The position numbers and the translations under genes were made by a program. A stretch of DNA of 64,000 bases from Kosakonia radicincitans DSM 16656 (lineage in GTDB: Bacteria; Pseudomonadota; Gammaproteobacteria; Enterobacterales; Enterobacteriaceae). The DNA lies in NCBI RefSeq assembly GCF_000280495.2, contig NZ_CP018016.1, positions 868,001 through 932,000 on the forward strand, read 5' to 3'. Positions 7,507-17,110 of the stretch are shown in pieces (the first letter of the stretch is position 1; each line of letters begins with the position of its first letter). The notes beneath the pieces were generated by a model that worked only from the letters and a program-made list of their open reading frames with translations, did no database searches and was not told the DNA's origin.

Positions 7507-8472
7507 CTAACGCTCGTTAATTGTAATAGTCATCCCTGCATTAGCCTGGCCTGGTGTAATCATGGATGAGATTTTTTTGTACCTTGCAGCGAGTGAGATA
7601 TAAATTTCTGTTTCGTTGTTCAAGTGATATTTAGTTTCTTTTGCAAATTTTAATGGTACGTGGCTATAGGCATCAACAATCTCTACTGCAACACCTGTCG
7701 CCGGATTGGCAACGTTTGAATCGATGTTTAATAGACCATCACCGCTGCTGCCATGGAGCGCATCAAACTGGACATATGCAGGAACAGAATCCGCCTGGCA
7801 GGTGAGTGTTAATGTAAAAGGAACATCTTTAGATGTTGGATTTATATCACGCAAATTAAGTTTTCCCAGGTTAATCGTGCGATTATAGCTGCCATCAATA
7901 GTGCAACTTTTAAATTTTAATGTTGAACTGTAGGCAGAAACTGTCATAACAGTTACCCCGTCCATCGAATATGTTGCTACAGGACCATTGGGCATACTTC
8001 CGGAGCCAATCTTACCAACTTTAATAAAGTCAATGCGCGTGTAACTGTTACTTGTCCAGTCTGAGGTTTGTGGTGCTGTAGGCCAGGCTTTATTGGGAAC
8101 AACTCTGTTAGGTTGGTAGAGATCGCTGATCTGAATACCAAGCCCCTCTACACCCGTCGAATAAATATTCCCTCTTGTATTGCTACCAATAATCGTCGAG
8201 TATGCCGGGCCCATTGATGAAATATAGGGGCGTTGCGCAGTGGAATTGCAACTCCATTTCCTTCCCGAAGTATCTATATTGCGGGTCCATAATATTTCCC
8301 CTATGGGGGCATTAGGATCAATGGCAATTAATGGACTATTCAGACGGTACTCGAGCTTATTACCTTCCACTCCCATGCCAGAAGCTATGGCTCGACATCC
8401 AACAGCCCAGGACGAAGCAGAATGGAATAGTGATAACATCACTACGGATGTGATAAAAATATATCTCTTCAT
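7507..8472 (-). CDS. Fimbrial tip adhesin, two-domain
   Basis: 321 aa, with a signal peptide (about 1-23, ending SSWA). The length suits a FimH-like tip adhesin with an N-terminal lectin-type domain (about 24-185) and a C-terminal pilin domain (about 190-321) that contains the paired cysteines (FKSCTIDG and LTCQADS). The last residues (ANAGMTITINER) form the donor-strand-accepting end. It follows the usher by 20 bp and closes the four-gene operon. The receptor cannot be read from the sequence, and the lectin part is not one I recognise. Confidence 0.8.
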   Translation of the reverse strand: MKRYIFITSVVMLSLFHSASSWAVGCRAIASGMGVEGNKLEYRLNSPLIAIDPNAPIGEILWTRNIDTSGRKWSCNSTAQRPYISSMGPAYSTIIGSNTRGNIYSTGVEGLGIQISDLYQPNRVVPNKAWPTAPQTSDWTSNSYTRIDFIKVGKIGSGSMPNGPVATYSMDGVTVMTVSAYSSTLKFKSCTIDGSYNRTINLGKLNLRDINPTSKDVPFTLTLTCQADSVPAYVQFDALHGSSGDGLLNIDSNVANPATGVAVEIVDAYSHVPLKFAKETKYHLNNETEIYISLAARYKKISSMITPGQANAGMTITINER

Positions 8473-8492
8473 ATATTAACTTTCCTGAAATC

Positions 8493-11065
8493 TTACTGGC
8501 AGATAGCCTCAACTTGCTGGATGCCAGTTGGTGGCGTAGGGGTGTCACGGAAGTCGTAAGAAGCTTTGCACTGTTTATTGGCTTCATTGCCCCATTTCGC
8601 GAGAAGAGAACCTTGTTCGCTCAGACCAGTTAAATAGACTTGCCCATCTTCACCCACGAAGTTGGACTCGTTATTTTCTGCATCCTGTAGCGTTACTGTC
8701 GCACCGAAGGGGAGAATTTTTCCTGAACGGTCCAGTAATCTGATGAATCCTTTTATCCCCACTTTTCCGGCAAAACTTGAACGCACAACCGCCCCGCGCG
8801 TCGGTACAACCGTTGCAGTGTTGCTGTTCAGTTCCATGTTATCGGGAAGCGTCTCGCTGTTAAGTACAATATCGTTCAGGCGATACGGGGTAACATACGG
8901 CACCACGGTATAACCCCGGAAATCTGTCTTCACGCCGGTATGATTTGACACACTGGTTCCCGCCGCTCCCGGTGCTTCAACCAGAGCCACGCTTTCCCCA
9001 AGCGACTGGCTTAACGTCAGGCCGCGTTCATGGACAACCATTCCCCCTGAAGCGCCATAGCTGAAGCGGCGTGACTGCTGGCTGTAACCATAAGAGGAAA
9101 CCAGTTCGCCATACGTTCCCTGCCAGGAGAGATCGAGGTTGCCGCTGGCATTCGATTTATTCCCATAGCCCTGCTGGATGCTCCAGTTGAGGTTATTCTC
9201 TTCAAGCGCGGTACCGGCCAGACCAGCCATAAACGAGGCCTCACCAGGCCTGGCGATATTCATGTTATTAAAGGCATAGAGACTATGATTTGTGTGCAGC
9301 CACTGATCGAAAGGAAGACTAACCGTCAGGCTAATTATCTGATCATTGTACGTTTTCTCGAAATGCCCTCTGTTCTGTATGGATCGCACGTAGCTATAGT
9401 TCAGGCTGTAGCTAATGTTGTTCCAGCTATTGCTGTAGCTGGTACTGATCGATCTGTTTTGCCGGTTATTATCCCAGTAATCTTCAACGACCCCGCCTAC
9501 GGAAACGTAGCCAAGGCGATCGCCAATGTTCTGGTTGATATTCATTTCGGTGCGGTTTCTGACACGATACATCTGATATCTGCGGTGATCATCGCGGTAC
9601 GTATTCAGCACATCAGCGAGCGTATAGAAACCAGAGGTTGAGTATCGATAACCCGCAATAGCGAAATTAGTACCTGTCTGGGTAACATTTTTGCTATAGC
9701 GAATACGCCAGGATTGGCCATCACTTTTATCGGTATCCTGTTTTTTTGACCACGCCTGCGTCACGTCAACTGATACTGCGCCAATTTTTCCCATATTTTT
9801 CCCAATACCGGTAGCCAGAGCCTGATATTTCGACGCAGCCTGAATCCCGCCGTAGAGGGTGGCATTAAACGGTAGACCATAGCTGGCGTTGGCCTGTGTA
9901 AAGGGCGTTTTAGCAATACTGTTGTCATAGGTGCGATAAACACCAGAGGTCAGGCTGTACTTGAGACTGCCTTCCCGGCGCATGATGGGTAGCGAGGCGT
10001 AAGGCACCGTGAAGATTTGCTGACTACCATCGGACTCCTGGACGGTAACTTGTAAATCGCCATTAGAGTTCGTTTGGTACAAATCATCAATTTCAAATGC
10101 ACCAGGAGAAACATAAGTTTCATAAATCTGGTAACCGTTTTGTCGAATAACAATTTTGGCATTACTTTTAGCAATACCCCGGATGATTGGAGCATAGCCA
10201 GTAACGTTTTCGGGAGACATTGTCTCGTCTGTTGCCAGTTGCATACCCGTAAAACCAACGCTGTCGAAAATATCCCCGGGTGACGTACTCTGTCCTAAAA
10301 CGAGAGAGCTACGTAACGGAATAATATCGCGCTGCGCGTAGGTATAAATGTTATCCCACGAATCATTATTTCGATAATTATCGGTTGTTCTTGACCAGGT
10401 AGAATAATGACGTAAACGCCATGCTCCAATATTCAGACCTGGCCGCAGGTTCAGATGGTAACTATCCTGTCTGGCAGAGGTTTGCCTGGAACTTGTCTGG
10501 CTGGCCAGAAATTTATAATTTAGCAGAAATGCCGGAATCCCCTGATCAAATTGTTCAGGAGGAACAATATTCAGGTTTTTACGGACTAATGCGGCTTGAG
10601 GTATGCTTAAATTAAGACGTTGGTGTTCCGTATCATACTGTGCCGTAGCTTCTGGAATAAGTGAAAGAATATCACAACGCTGAGGGTCTTTTGCCAGCCA
10701 TGCATTCTGCTTGATGTAATTTTCATTTAAACCTAATGAAATCAATTTTTGCAGATTAAGGCAAGGAGACAGCTCAATAGCATCGCTTGTTTCATCTTTC
10801 TGGGCCCTGAATTCAACGTCACTTGTTTCAATTGCTTTACCATTTAACCAAATGTCAACACGGTAGGTACCAGGGATCTGGCGCAATCCCATGTCAAAAT
10901 AAGAGAGGTCGCCGACTTCATTTTGCTGATCGCTATTTTTTAAAAATTCAGGGTTGAAGAAGCTTTTGGCTGCGACACAATCTGAAAAAAAAATGACACA
11001 AGAGTAACGCGAATCAACAGGCTTAACCCCGTCTTATAATTGGCGCTGAAAGACTCATCTTTCAT
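8493..11065 (-). CDS. Fimbrial outer-membrane usher, frameshifted in the signal peptide
   Basis: The usher pore assembles and secretes the pilus. Codons from 10892 down to 8493 encode 799 residues running from MGLRQIPGTYRVDIWLNG through the barrel and plug to the C-terminal domain. The missing front is present upstream: ATG at 11065 (GAGG eight bases before) opens MKDESFSANYKTGLSLLIRV and a hydrophobic stretch, but the frame is wrong after a run of nine T (10993-10985). One extra T would give ...FFFSDCVAAKSFFNPEFLKNS, a normal signal peptide and mature start, in an 857-aa protein. This is either a slippage-prone switch, a real mutation or a sequencing error. It lies 20 bp from both neighbours. 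Confidence 0.85.
10985..10993 (-). repeat. Homopolymer run of nine (T on the coding strand) in the usher signal peptide
   Basis: The run breaks the usher reading frame. Ten or seven T would restore it. Its position inside the signal-peptide codons is where slipped-strand phase variation is often found, but long homopolymers are also common assembly errors. Confidence 0.8.
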
Positions 11066-11085
11066 TTTTATAACCTCATGTATTA

Positions 11086-11766
11086 CTATAAGTTTTTCCT
11101 GTGGAGAGGGCCAGCCGAACCATAATCATTTATGATTTTCCAGCTAATTTGATTACCATTGATGGCACCAATATCAAACCAGGTATCTGTAAAAGGGGCT
11201 GCATAGTTTTTATCTTTCAGCTCAATGTCTTTATCATTGATTTTGATAAACATGAAATTCTGATAATACGGACCAGGATTTGTGACTTTTAATTTATTAC
11301 CCGTTCTGCTCCAGATTAATTCCTCAGTTCGGTTCTCTGGTGTTTCTTTTTTCAAAGCTGTAGGGCGATAAATAAGTTTTAAACGATTGCGGATTGCAAT
11401 CTGCAACGTGTTGCTGTCCGGCATGCCGCCTGGAATAGATTTTGCGTTAAGGAAAAAGAGCGATTCCCGGTCGACTGGGAGTTCTTTTACCAGTTTAAAA
11501 ATACGTAACGCATTTTTTTTATCACCGTCAAGGCGAAATAATGGCGGAGTTACTAAAAAATCACCGGTTTTCACTCCATCCTGATTTTCAACCCAGGATT
11601 GAATGAGATAAGGCACTGACCCTTTATTTTCGATGTCGATGGAGACTTCTTTTTTCCCTTCTTCATAAATGATGCGCGTACCGCCAAGCACCACGCCAGC
11701 CTGTGCCGAAGCGCAGCAAAAAATAAGGGAAAGTGCATATGCAGATATTTTGAGCATGGTTAACAT
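11086..11766 (-). CDS. Periplasmic fimbrial chaperone (PapD family)
   Basis: 226 aa, with a signal peptide (about 1-23, ending SAQA). The mature protein opens GVVLGGTRIIYEEGKKEVSI, the G1 strand region of PapD-like chaperones, and contains the family signature around LRIFKLVKELPVDRESLFFLN. The C-terminal domain contains NPGPYYQNF. It binds pilin subunits by donor-strand complementation and hands them to the usher. It lies between the major-subunit gene and the usher, 20 bp from the usher start. The first ATG (MLTM) or the fourth codon could be the start. Confidence 0.9.
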   Translation of the reverse strand: MLTMLKISAYALSLIFCCASAQAGVVLGGTRIIYEEGKKEVSIDIENKGSVPYLIQSWVENQDGVKTGDFLVTPPLFRLDGDKKNALRIFKLVKELPVDRESLFFLNAKSIPGGMPDSNTLQIAIRNRLKLIYRPTALKKETPENRTEELIWSRTGNKLKVTNPGPYYQNFMFIKINDKDIELKDKNYAAPFTDTWFDIGAINGNQISWKIINDYGSAGPLHRKNL

Positions 11767-11772
11767 CTTTTA

Positions 11773-11805
11773 AAAAAGAGGCCTGTTCCCTCACGAGAAC
11801 AGGCC
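11773..11805 (-). terminator. Attenuator between major pilin and chaperone genes
   Basis: A 9-bp perfect stem, GGCCTGTTC / GAACAGGCC (11780-11805), is followed on the minus strand by TCTTTTTT. It sits between the pilin stop and the chaperone start, as in many fimbrial operons where most transcripts stop after the abundant subunit. Confidence 0.8.
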
Positions 11806-11813
11806 AAAGGTGA

Positions 11814-12371
11814 TTAGTAGTTAACGGTAAAGGTCGCAACAGAGTTAGCCGGACCGGTGGTTACCGTATTTTGAGTCTGGATGTATTTGGCGTAGAACGG
11901 CAGGGAGTTGGTGCTGCCTGCGCCAGTGTTGGTAATGGTGTACGGTGCGGAAGCTTTAGCCAGCTGGATAACATTACGATCTTTATCGTACAACTGGATG
12001 CCAACGCCGGTAGCGGAATTAGCGCCTGCGGTCAGAGCAAGTACAGTGTCGTCGCCATTTTCGTTCTGACCATCAAACTTGAAGGTTACAGACGTTATGG
12101 TAGACGGGCAGTCATCCATTTCGATGGTGAAGCCAGTGCTGCTTGCAGAACCGTCAACAGTTGAACCAACGCCTTTAAAGGAAGTTTTTACAACTTTACC
12201 CATATCAACGTCGCCAGTCGTAGCGCTTGAACCGTTAACGGAAGTGTTGCAACCTGCATCGGTAATTTCACCGGTAAAGTTAATTGTACCGTCAGCTGCA
12301 CTTACAGAAGAAATAGAAGATAATGCCAGTACAACAAATGATGCCAGTGCGGTAGTTTTCAGATTTTTCAT
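11814..12371 (-). CDS. Major fimbrial subunit (FimA-like)
   Basis: 185 aa, with a signal peptide (1-25, ending SSVSA). The mature part opens ADGTINFTGEITDAGC. The paired cysteines are the GCNTS and DDCPST residues, and the C-terminus ends FTVNY with the penultimate-residue pattern of pilins assembled by donor-strand exchange. It is first in the operon and followed by an attenuator, fitting the most abundant subunit. The start ATG at 12371 is preceded by AAGGAC. The serotype or class is not recognised. Confidence 0.9.
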   Translation of the reverse strand: MKNLKTTALASFVVLALSSISSVSAADGTINFTGEITDAGCNTSVNGSSATTGDVDMGKVVKTSFKGVGSTVDGSASSTGFTIEMDDCPSTITSVTFKFDGQNENGDDTVLALTAGANSATGVGIQLYDKDRNVIQLAKASAPYTITNTGAGSTNSLPFYAKYIQTQNTVTTGPANSVATFTVNY

Positions 12372-13141
12372 AACATAGTCCTTGTTTAATAAAGATGACG
12401 AATCTAATGATTATCATCAGGTATATAAAAGATATATTTGTGTAGCGCGTCAGAGATAATCGCAGGCTGTTTTATCATTTTTATTGTCGCATTCTTTTAT
12501 GCGGCATTATGATTTGCAGCTACGATATTTTACATTTCGAAGAATCATCTCGTGATTGCAGTGAGAATTCTATATGCAGTTTTTTATATTGCAAAGATGT
12601 CTTTTCTTAGTTGTTCTATTTTTAAGAAAATTATTATCTGGTCACAATTGTCTGTATTGGTTCTTATCTAAAAAATATCTTCATTTTCAATAGCTAGATT
12701 AAGTTGTGGAGGGGGCGTGCAGGATTTTTTATACGTGTGTTTTATATTTATTTAAGGTCATTTCATAATGGTTTACGAACTAAATATTACTTTTTGTTTG
12801 GTTATTATAGTGAATGGTATTCTTTGGCGGAAAATATTAATGCACCAAATTATAGCGTCTTGCAGAAGATGATTTTGTTTGACTGGGGTAATTTTGATTT
12901 GCGGCTATTCATAGTTTGTTAAAAAGGCAAGTGATGAAGCTCGTGTGATAACTGAAGAGGTGATAAGTGTGATTTGATTGCCTGATATAGAAGGGAGGCT
13001 GGACGAGTGCCAGGCATCCGATAAGTATTTTCATAACGGATGCTTGAGTTATTTTCTGCATTATTGACTGGTGTGCTCAACACACAACCATATTATGGAC
13101 GGGGAAAAATAAGAGCAGATAATGCGTTTACCAATGATGAT
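12372..13141. other. AT-rich intergenic region upstream of the fimbrial operon
   Basis: 770 bp without a convincing gene. It should contain the fimbrial promoter. An inverted repeat, GCATCCG / CGGATGC (about 13014-13044, 16-17-base loop), and a small hairpin, GTGTG / CACAC (about 13071-13086), lie near the exporter end. They have no clear T-tract and may be transcription ends or remnants. I saw no recombinase gene or long inverted repeat that would mark an invertible promoter. Confidence 0.4.
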
Positions 13142-14284
13142 CTAGAGCTTTTTAACCACACGATGAAAAAGAATGCAACAGAGTAACGATAAGAATACGG
13201 TAAGAAATAACAGCGACATGAAATCAGGTGACATTTCATTCAGAGCGTAACCCTTCAGTATAATCCCTCTGACAAGGCGTAAAAAATATGTGAGCGGAAG
13301 CACTGAACCCAACAGTTGCGACCAGAAAGGCATGCCATAGAACGTGTTCATGAAACCGGAAAGCATGGTCGATAATAAAAAGTAAAATGAAGCCAGTTGC
13401 ATCACCTGGAGCTGACTTTTCGTGACCGTAGAAAATATGACGCCGATTGCCAGACAGAGAATGATGAAGATCGTTAGCAGCAATGCCAGGGAAATAAACG
13501 ATCCCATGATCGGAACATCCATGACATAAACCGCCATCATAACGATAAACGCAGCTTGTAACAGACCAACACAAAAATAGGGGAAAACCTTACCCAGCAT
13601 GATTTCCCATGCGGTGACTGGCGAATTGATGATGTGCATGATGGAGTCTTTCTCTCTTTCACGAATGATGGAAAGACTGGTCATCAGAATCAGGATCATG
13701 GAGAGTATGACCCCCGCAAGCCCTGGTACAATATTTAGACGGGTTATTCCCTCCGGGTTATAGAGTTTATGCACTACAACATCGACCAACTGTATGTTCT
13801 CTTTTTGCAGACCCGGTAAGTTTTTCGTATCGTGTCTGAACACATCGTTAAGCAATGTTGTCAGTGCCTGTGTAGCGTTTGCTGTGGCAGCGGGATCGCT
13901 GGCATCGGTCTGGACTAACAGCTGTGGCTTCCTGGCGGCGATGAGATCTCTGGAAAACCCGGCTGGAATAATGACGACCAACTGCACTGCACCTTCACGA
14001 AATAGCTTATCGGCCTCTTGCTCACTGGTAACCCGCTGGATGGCAAAATAATCCGTATTGGTCATCCCGGTTACCAGCGTACGGCTGAAGGAAGAGACGT
14101 CGTGATCGATCAGCGCGGTGCGTACAAATTTAGGGTCAGTATTTACCGAAAAACCAATAATACAGAGGTTGATTAACGGAATCGCAAAGATCATCAGCAA
14201 GCTGACCTTATCGCGGCGTAGCTCGAAGAGCTCTTTCACGATAATTGCCATGACGCGCTCGTATATCAATTTTAATTTATTCAT
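13142..14284 (-). CDS. ABC-2 type transporter permease
   Basis: 380 aa in the layout of the YhhJ/YbhR family: one N-terminal membrane helix (about 27-48), a large periplasmic loop (about 50-175), then five helices to the C-terminus. Its partners are the ATPase gene (4-bp overlap) and the lipoprotein adaptor. Such systems export drugs or other hydrophobic compounds. The substrate here cannot be read. Only one permease gene is present, unlike ybhFSR, so it probably works as a homodimer. Confidence 0.85.
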   Translation of the reverse strand: MNKLKLIYERVMAIIVKELFELRRDKVSLLMIFAIPLINLCIIGFSVNTDPKFVRTALIDHDVSSFSRTLVTGMTNTDYFAIQRVTSEQEADKLFREGAVQLVVIIPAGFSRDLIAARKPQLLVQTDASDPAATANATQALTTLLNDVFRHDTKNLPGLQKENIQLVDVVVHKLYNPEGITRLNIVPGLAGVILSMILILMTSLSIIREREKDSIMHIINSPVTAWEIMLGKVFPYFCVGLLQAAFIVMMAVYVMDVPIMGSFISLALLLTIFIILCLAIGVIFSTVTKSQLQVMQLASFYFLLSTMLSGFMNTFYGMPFWSQLLGSVLPLTYFLRLVRGIILKGYALNEMSPDFMSLLFLTVFLSLLCCILFHRVVKKL

Positions 14285-15192
14285 ATTGGTACAGCCTGTT
14301 TCATCAAATGTGCGAACGAATCTTCAAGTGTGGTGGCAGTTTTTTCAACGTGGTAGTTATCGGGCAAGGCGCCAACAATAGTATTAAGTGTGTTGCTCTG
14401 TTTGCTGGTAACAAACAGCGTGTTGCTGAAGATCACTGTCTGTTCGATCTCGTCGATATCGCTGAAGCGGTATTCCAGATCGTGCAGATTCGGACCTTTA
14501 ATAGCGAATGTTGTCAGCCCCTGGGATTGAATAATGCTTTCGGCCGAACCAGAAGCCAGCAAATTACCATAGGACATCCACGCCAGATGGTTACAGCGTT
14601 CAGCCTCGTCCATATAGTGCGTGCTGACCAGAATCGTCATGCCTTTGCTGGAAAGATAATGCAAAATTTTCCAGAATTCCCGGCGGGCATAGGGATCGAC
14701 ACCCGCCGTCGGTTCATCCAGCAATATTATCTTCGGATCGTGCAAGATGCTGGCCGAGAGCGAGACGCGTTGTTTCCAGCCGCCGGATAAATGGTGCGTC
14801 AGAACATCCCGAAAGCGCTGTAGAGCAAATTCGTTAATAAGCTCTTCGACGCGTTTTATCGGTTGGGGAATATTCCGTATTTTGGCCAGAAATAGCAGGT
14901 TTTCCCGGACCGTAAGATTTTCCCACAGTGAGAAATACTGCGTCATATAACCGATCATCGGTTTAATGGACTCTCGCTGCTTAAAAATATCGAAATCAAA
15001 ACAGCTACCTGAACCGCTGTCCGGCTTCAGTAGCCCGCACATCATGCGCATTGCTGTTGTTTTCCCGCTGCCATTTGGCCCGAGAAAACCGGTGATTTTA
15101 CCGGTAGGGATATTCAGCGTGAGATCTTTCACGACATGCCTGGAGCCGAATGACTTATTCACGTTCTGAAGTTTGATGCAATAATCCATCAT
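14281..15192 (-). CDS. ABC transporter ATP-binding protein (drug/ABC-2 type)
   Basis: A 303-aa single nucleotide-binding domain. Walker A is GPNGSGKTT, the signature is HLSGGWKQR (W replaces the usual Q, as in many ABC-2 ATPases), Walker B is IILLDEPTAGVD, and the H-loop is VSTHYMDEAERC. The C-terminal 80 residues are the extension typical of ABC-2 ATPases. It overlaps the permease by 4 bp and the adaptor gene by 4 bp, so the three are translationally coupled and form one exporter. Confidence 0.9.
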   Translation of the reverse strand: MMDYCIKLQNVNKSFGSRHVVKDLTLNIPTGKITGFLGPNGSGKTTAMRMMCGLLKPDSGSGSCFDFDIFKQRESIKPMIGYMTQYFSLWENLTVRENLLFLAKIRNIPQPIKRVEELINEFALQRFRDVLTHHLSGGWKQRVSLSASILHDPKIILLDEPTAGVDPYARREFWKILHYLSSKGMTILVSTHYMDEAERCNHLAWMSYGNLLASGSAESIIQSQGLTTFAIKGPNLHDLEYRFSDIDEIEQTVIFSNTLFVTSKQSNTLNTIVGALPDNYHVEKTATTLEDSFAHLMKQAVPI

Positions 15193-16145
15193 AATATGAC
15201 CTCGACGGGCTGACCCGGATGGAGCTTTTCATCCGGTTCGATCGGCATCGCTTCGATCATAAAGACCATTCGCTCTTTGTGCGCAGAGGTGAAAATAACC
15301 GGTGGCGTGAATTCGGCTTTGGGCGAAATATAGGTCACTTTTGCTGGCACCGGTTCTTCACGGCCTTCGATTTTGACTGCGATTAGCATACCCTGCGCGA
15401 TTTTATAAAGCTGAGGGGTGCGGACAAAAAAGCGGATTTTAATGGTATCTTCCGGCAGTAATGAGATGAGTGGCGCGCCAGGTGAGGCCACTTCGCCAGT
15501 GTGATACATAATGTCGTAAACCTTGGCGCTACCGGTGCTGCGTAAAATGCGTTTGTTCAGCGCGATTTGGCTCTGTTTGACCTGTAATAAAGAACTTTCC
15601 ACTCTGGCCTTTTGAGCCTCAATTTGATCGACGCGCGAAGGCAGGGATTTATTTTTCAGTTGGGAGGTCAATTCCTGCACTCTGTCCCATTTCATTTTGT
15701 TATCTGCCTCGGACTGCTCAAGTTCCTGCTCGGACACGTAGCCTTTGGATTGCAGCTTCTGGTAGCGGCCAAATTTCGAACGGGACACTTCGGCGTCATG
15801 CTGCGCCTGTGAGAGCTGTGCTTTCAGAATTTCCAGTTCGGTATCGCGACCGCCTTTACCCAGATCGGCCAGAGTCGAGACCTCGCTTGCATGCGTTTGA
15901 TTCGCTATTTCGACCTGTTTTTTTTCATAATCATCATCCAGAACAATCAACGTTTGTCCTGCAGCTACATTTTGGCCACGCTTAACCATCACTTTTGAAA
16001 TCAGCGCGGAACTTTCAGACGAAATATAGACGAATTCACCTTCAATATACCCTTGCAGATTTTTTTTATTTTCATCACGGCAACCAGTGATAAAAACCAA
16101 TGCCATACAATATATGGCGGTCATTTTATGAGAAAAAAGTTTCAT
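15189..16145 (-). CDS. HlyD-family adaptor lipoprotein of the ABC-2 exporter
   Basis: 318 aa. A lipobox (VFITGC, Cys22) follows a short hydrophobic segment, so this is probably a lipoprotein rather than a membrane-helix adaptor. Lipoyl half-motif VKRGQNVAAGQTLIVLD (about 55-70), a coiled coil (about 75-195), and a beta-barrel part with PAKVTYISPKAEFTPP follow. It resembles YbhG/YhiI-type adaptors that connect ABC-2 pumps to TolC. It is first gene of the three-gene unit. The 965 bp upstream holds no other gene. Confidence 0.85.
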   Translation of the reverse strand: MKLFSHKMTAIYCMALVFITGCRDENKKNLQGYIEGEFVYISSESSALISKVMVKRGQNVAAGQTLIVLDDDYEKKQVEIANQTHASEVSTLADLGKGGRDTELEILKAQLSQAQHDAEVSRSKFGRYQKLQSKGYVSEQELEQSEADNKMKWDRVQELTSQLKNKSLPSRVDQIEAQKARVESSLLQVKQSQIALNKRILRSTGSAKVYDIMYHTGEVASPGAPLISLLPEDTIKIRFFVRTPQLYKIAQGMLIAVKIEGREEPVPAKVTYISPKAEFTPPVIFTSAHKERMVFMIEAMPIEPDEKLHPGQPVEVIL

Positions 16146-17110
16146 AGCATTAATTATTTCATAAATTCAGTAAATGTTAGGTGTATTATTCAGACTGGTA
16201 ATGTTATTCGATTTTTTTCAGATGCTGCGGGCCAGTCTGAGTTATTCATCGCTTCAATTAACATAGATTCCGAATCAAGGTCGGGAGCGTGAGCGTCGAT
16301 ACTCAATAAAAGTGAGCCACTCTGCGCTCCATCAATTCGTAACAAAGGTTGTTCGTGGGAACATAAAACCCCAGGTTGTCAGCGAAACCATCATCAGTAT
16401 TATTGTCATGCTTTGTTAACATTATCAGTGTGTTATAAAATAATGCGCTGTTTCTTCTTCTCCGTGATCTTTGTAATTGAATACTCCCACAAATATCTTC
16501 CTTGTCAAATGTCAATAGGGACAAGCTCTGTTTTCGACATCAATAAAAACAGAGTAGTAACAATTTAGCTGTTGCAATACCAGGATGATATTACAGGCGG
16601 AGTAACGAGATCAATTAAATTAAACTTCATTCACAGCATTTACAGACATACTGGAATGATGCGCAGATGTTTATTATGACGTTTTTTCTATCATGATTTT
16701 ATATAGTTACGAATATTTTACAAATCTAAACTGATATGATTTTTTAAATGGTTCTTAATTATTTGTCTGTAATTGGTTATGAGGTTTTAAGAACTAATAA
16801 TTAAGATTTTTTCGAGCAAATGAATGGGTAATAAATACGAATATGTTGTTGACGCTTTTCTCTCTATCCTGTCATGAGCCCATTGCTGACCACAGGCCTT
16901 TGACGCGTTATCGAAACAAGGGGCGGCTGAGAGCATCTGGCGTAAACTTGTAAAAAAGTTGTATTAGATTAAGCGTATTCATAACCACCAGACAATGCCG
17001 ATTTGAGCGTGATAAGCAGAGCATCTGTCACCGCGTTGATTGCCGGTGGTATTGTTTTTCATCCTTTTATACAGACGCAAGGGCAGTGAAAGATCATCTG
17101 GAGGAAGTTC
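16146..17110. other. Gene-free AT-rich region between the exporter operon and the panE-like operon
   Basis: 965 bp in which I find no believable gene. A 73-codon minus-strand frame (16303-16524) has no recognisable content. Composition is AT-rich up to about 16.85 kb and then changes to the more balanced composition of the following operon, so the right edge of the acquired block probably lies here. No tRNA or copy of the 2588-2611 repeat was seen. Confidence 0.4.

Noticed and set aside
12704..12922. 72-codon plus-strand frame upstream of the fimbrial operon
   Set aside because: It would start at TTG, has low-complexity aromatic content expected of AT-rich noncoding DNA, and no recognisable domain.
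12372..13141. Invertible promoter switch for the fimbrial operon
   Set aside because: No pair of long inverted repeats and no recombinase gene found nearby.
16303..16524. 73-codon minus-strand frame in the 16.1-17.1 kb gap
   Set aside because: No domain, no good ribosome site, isolated in AT-rich sequence.
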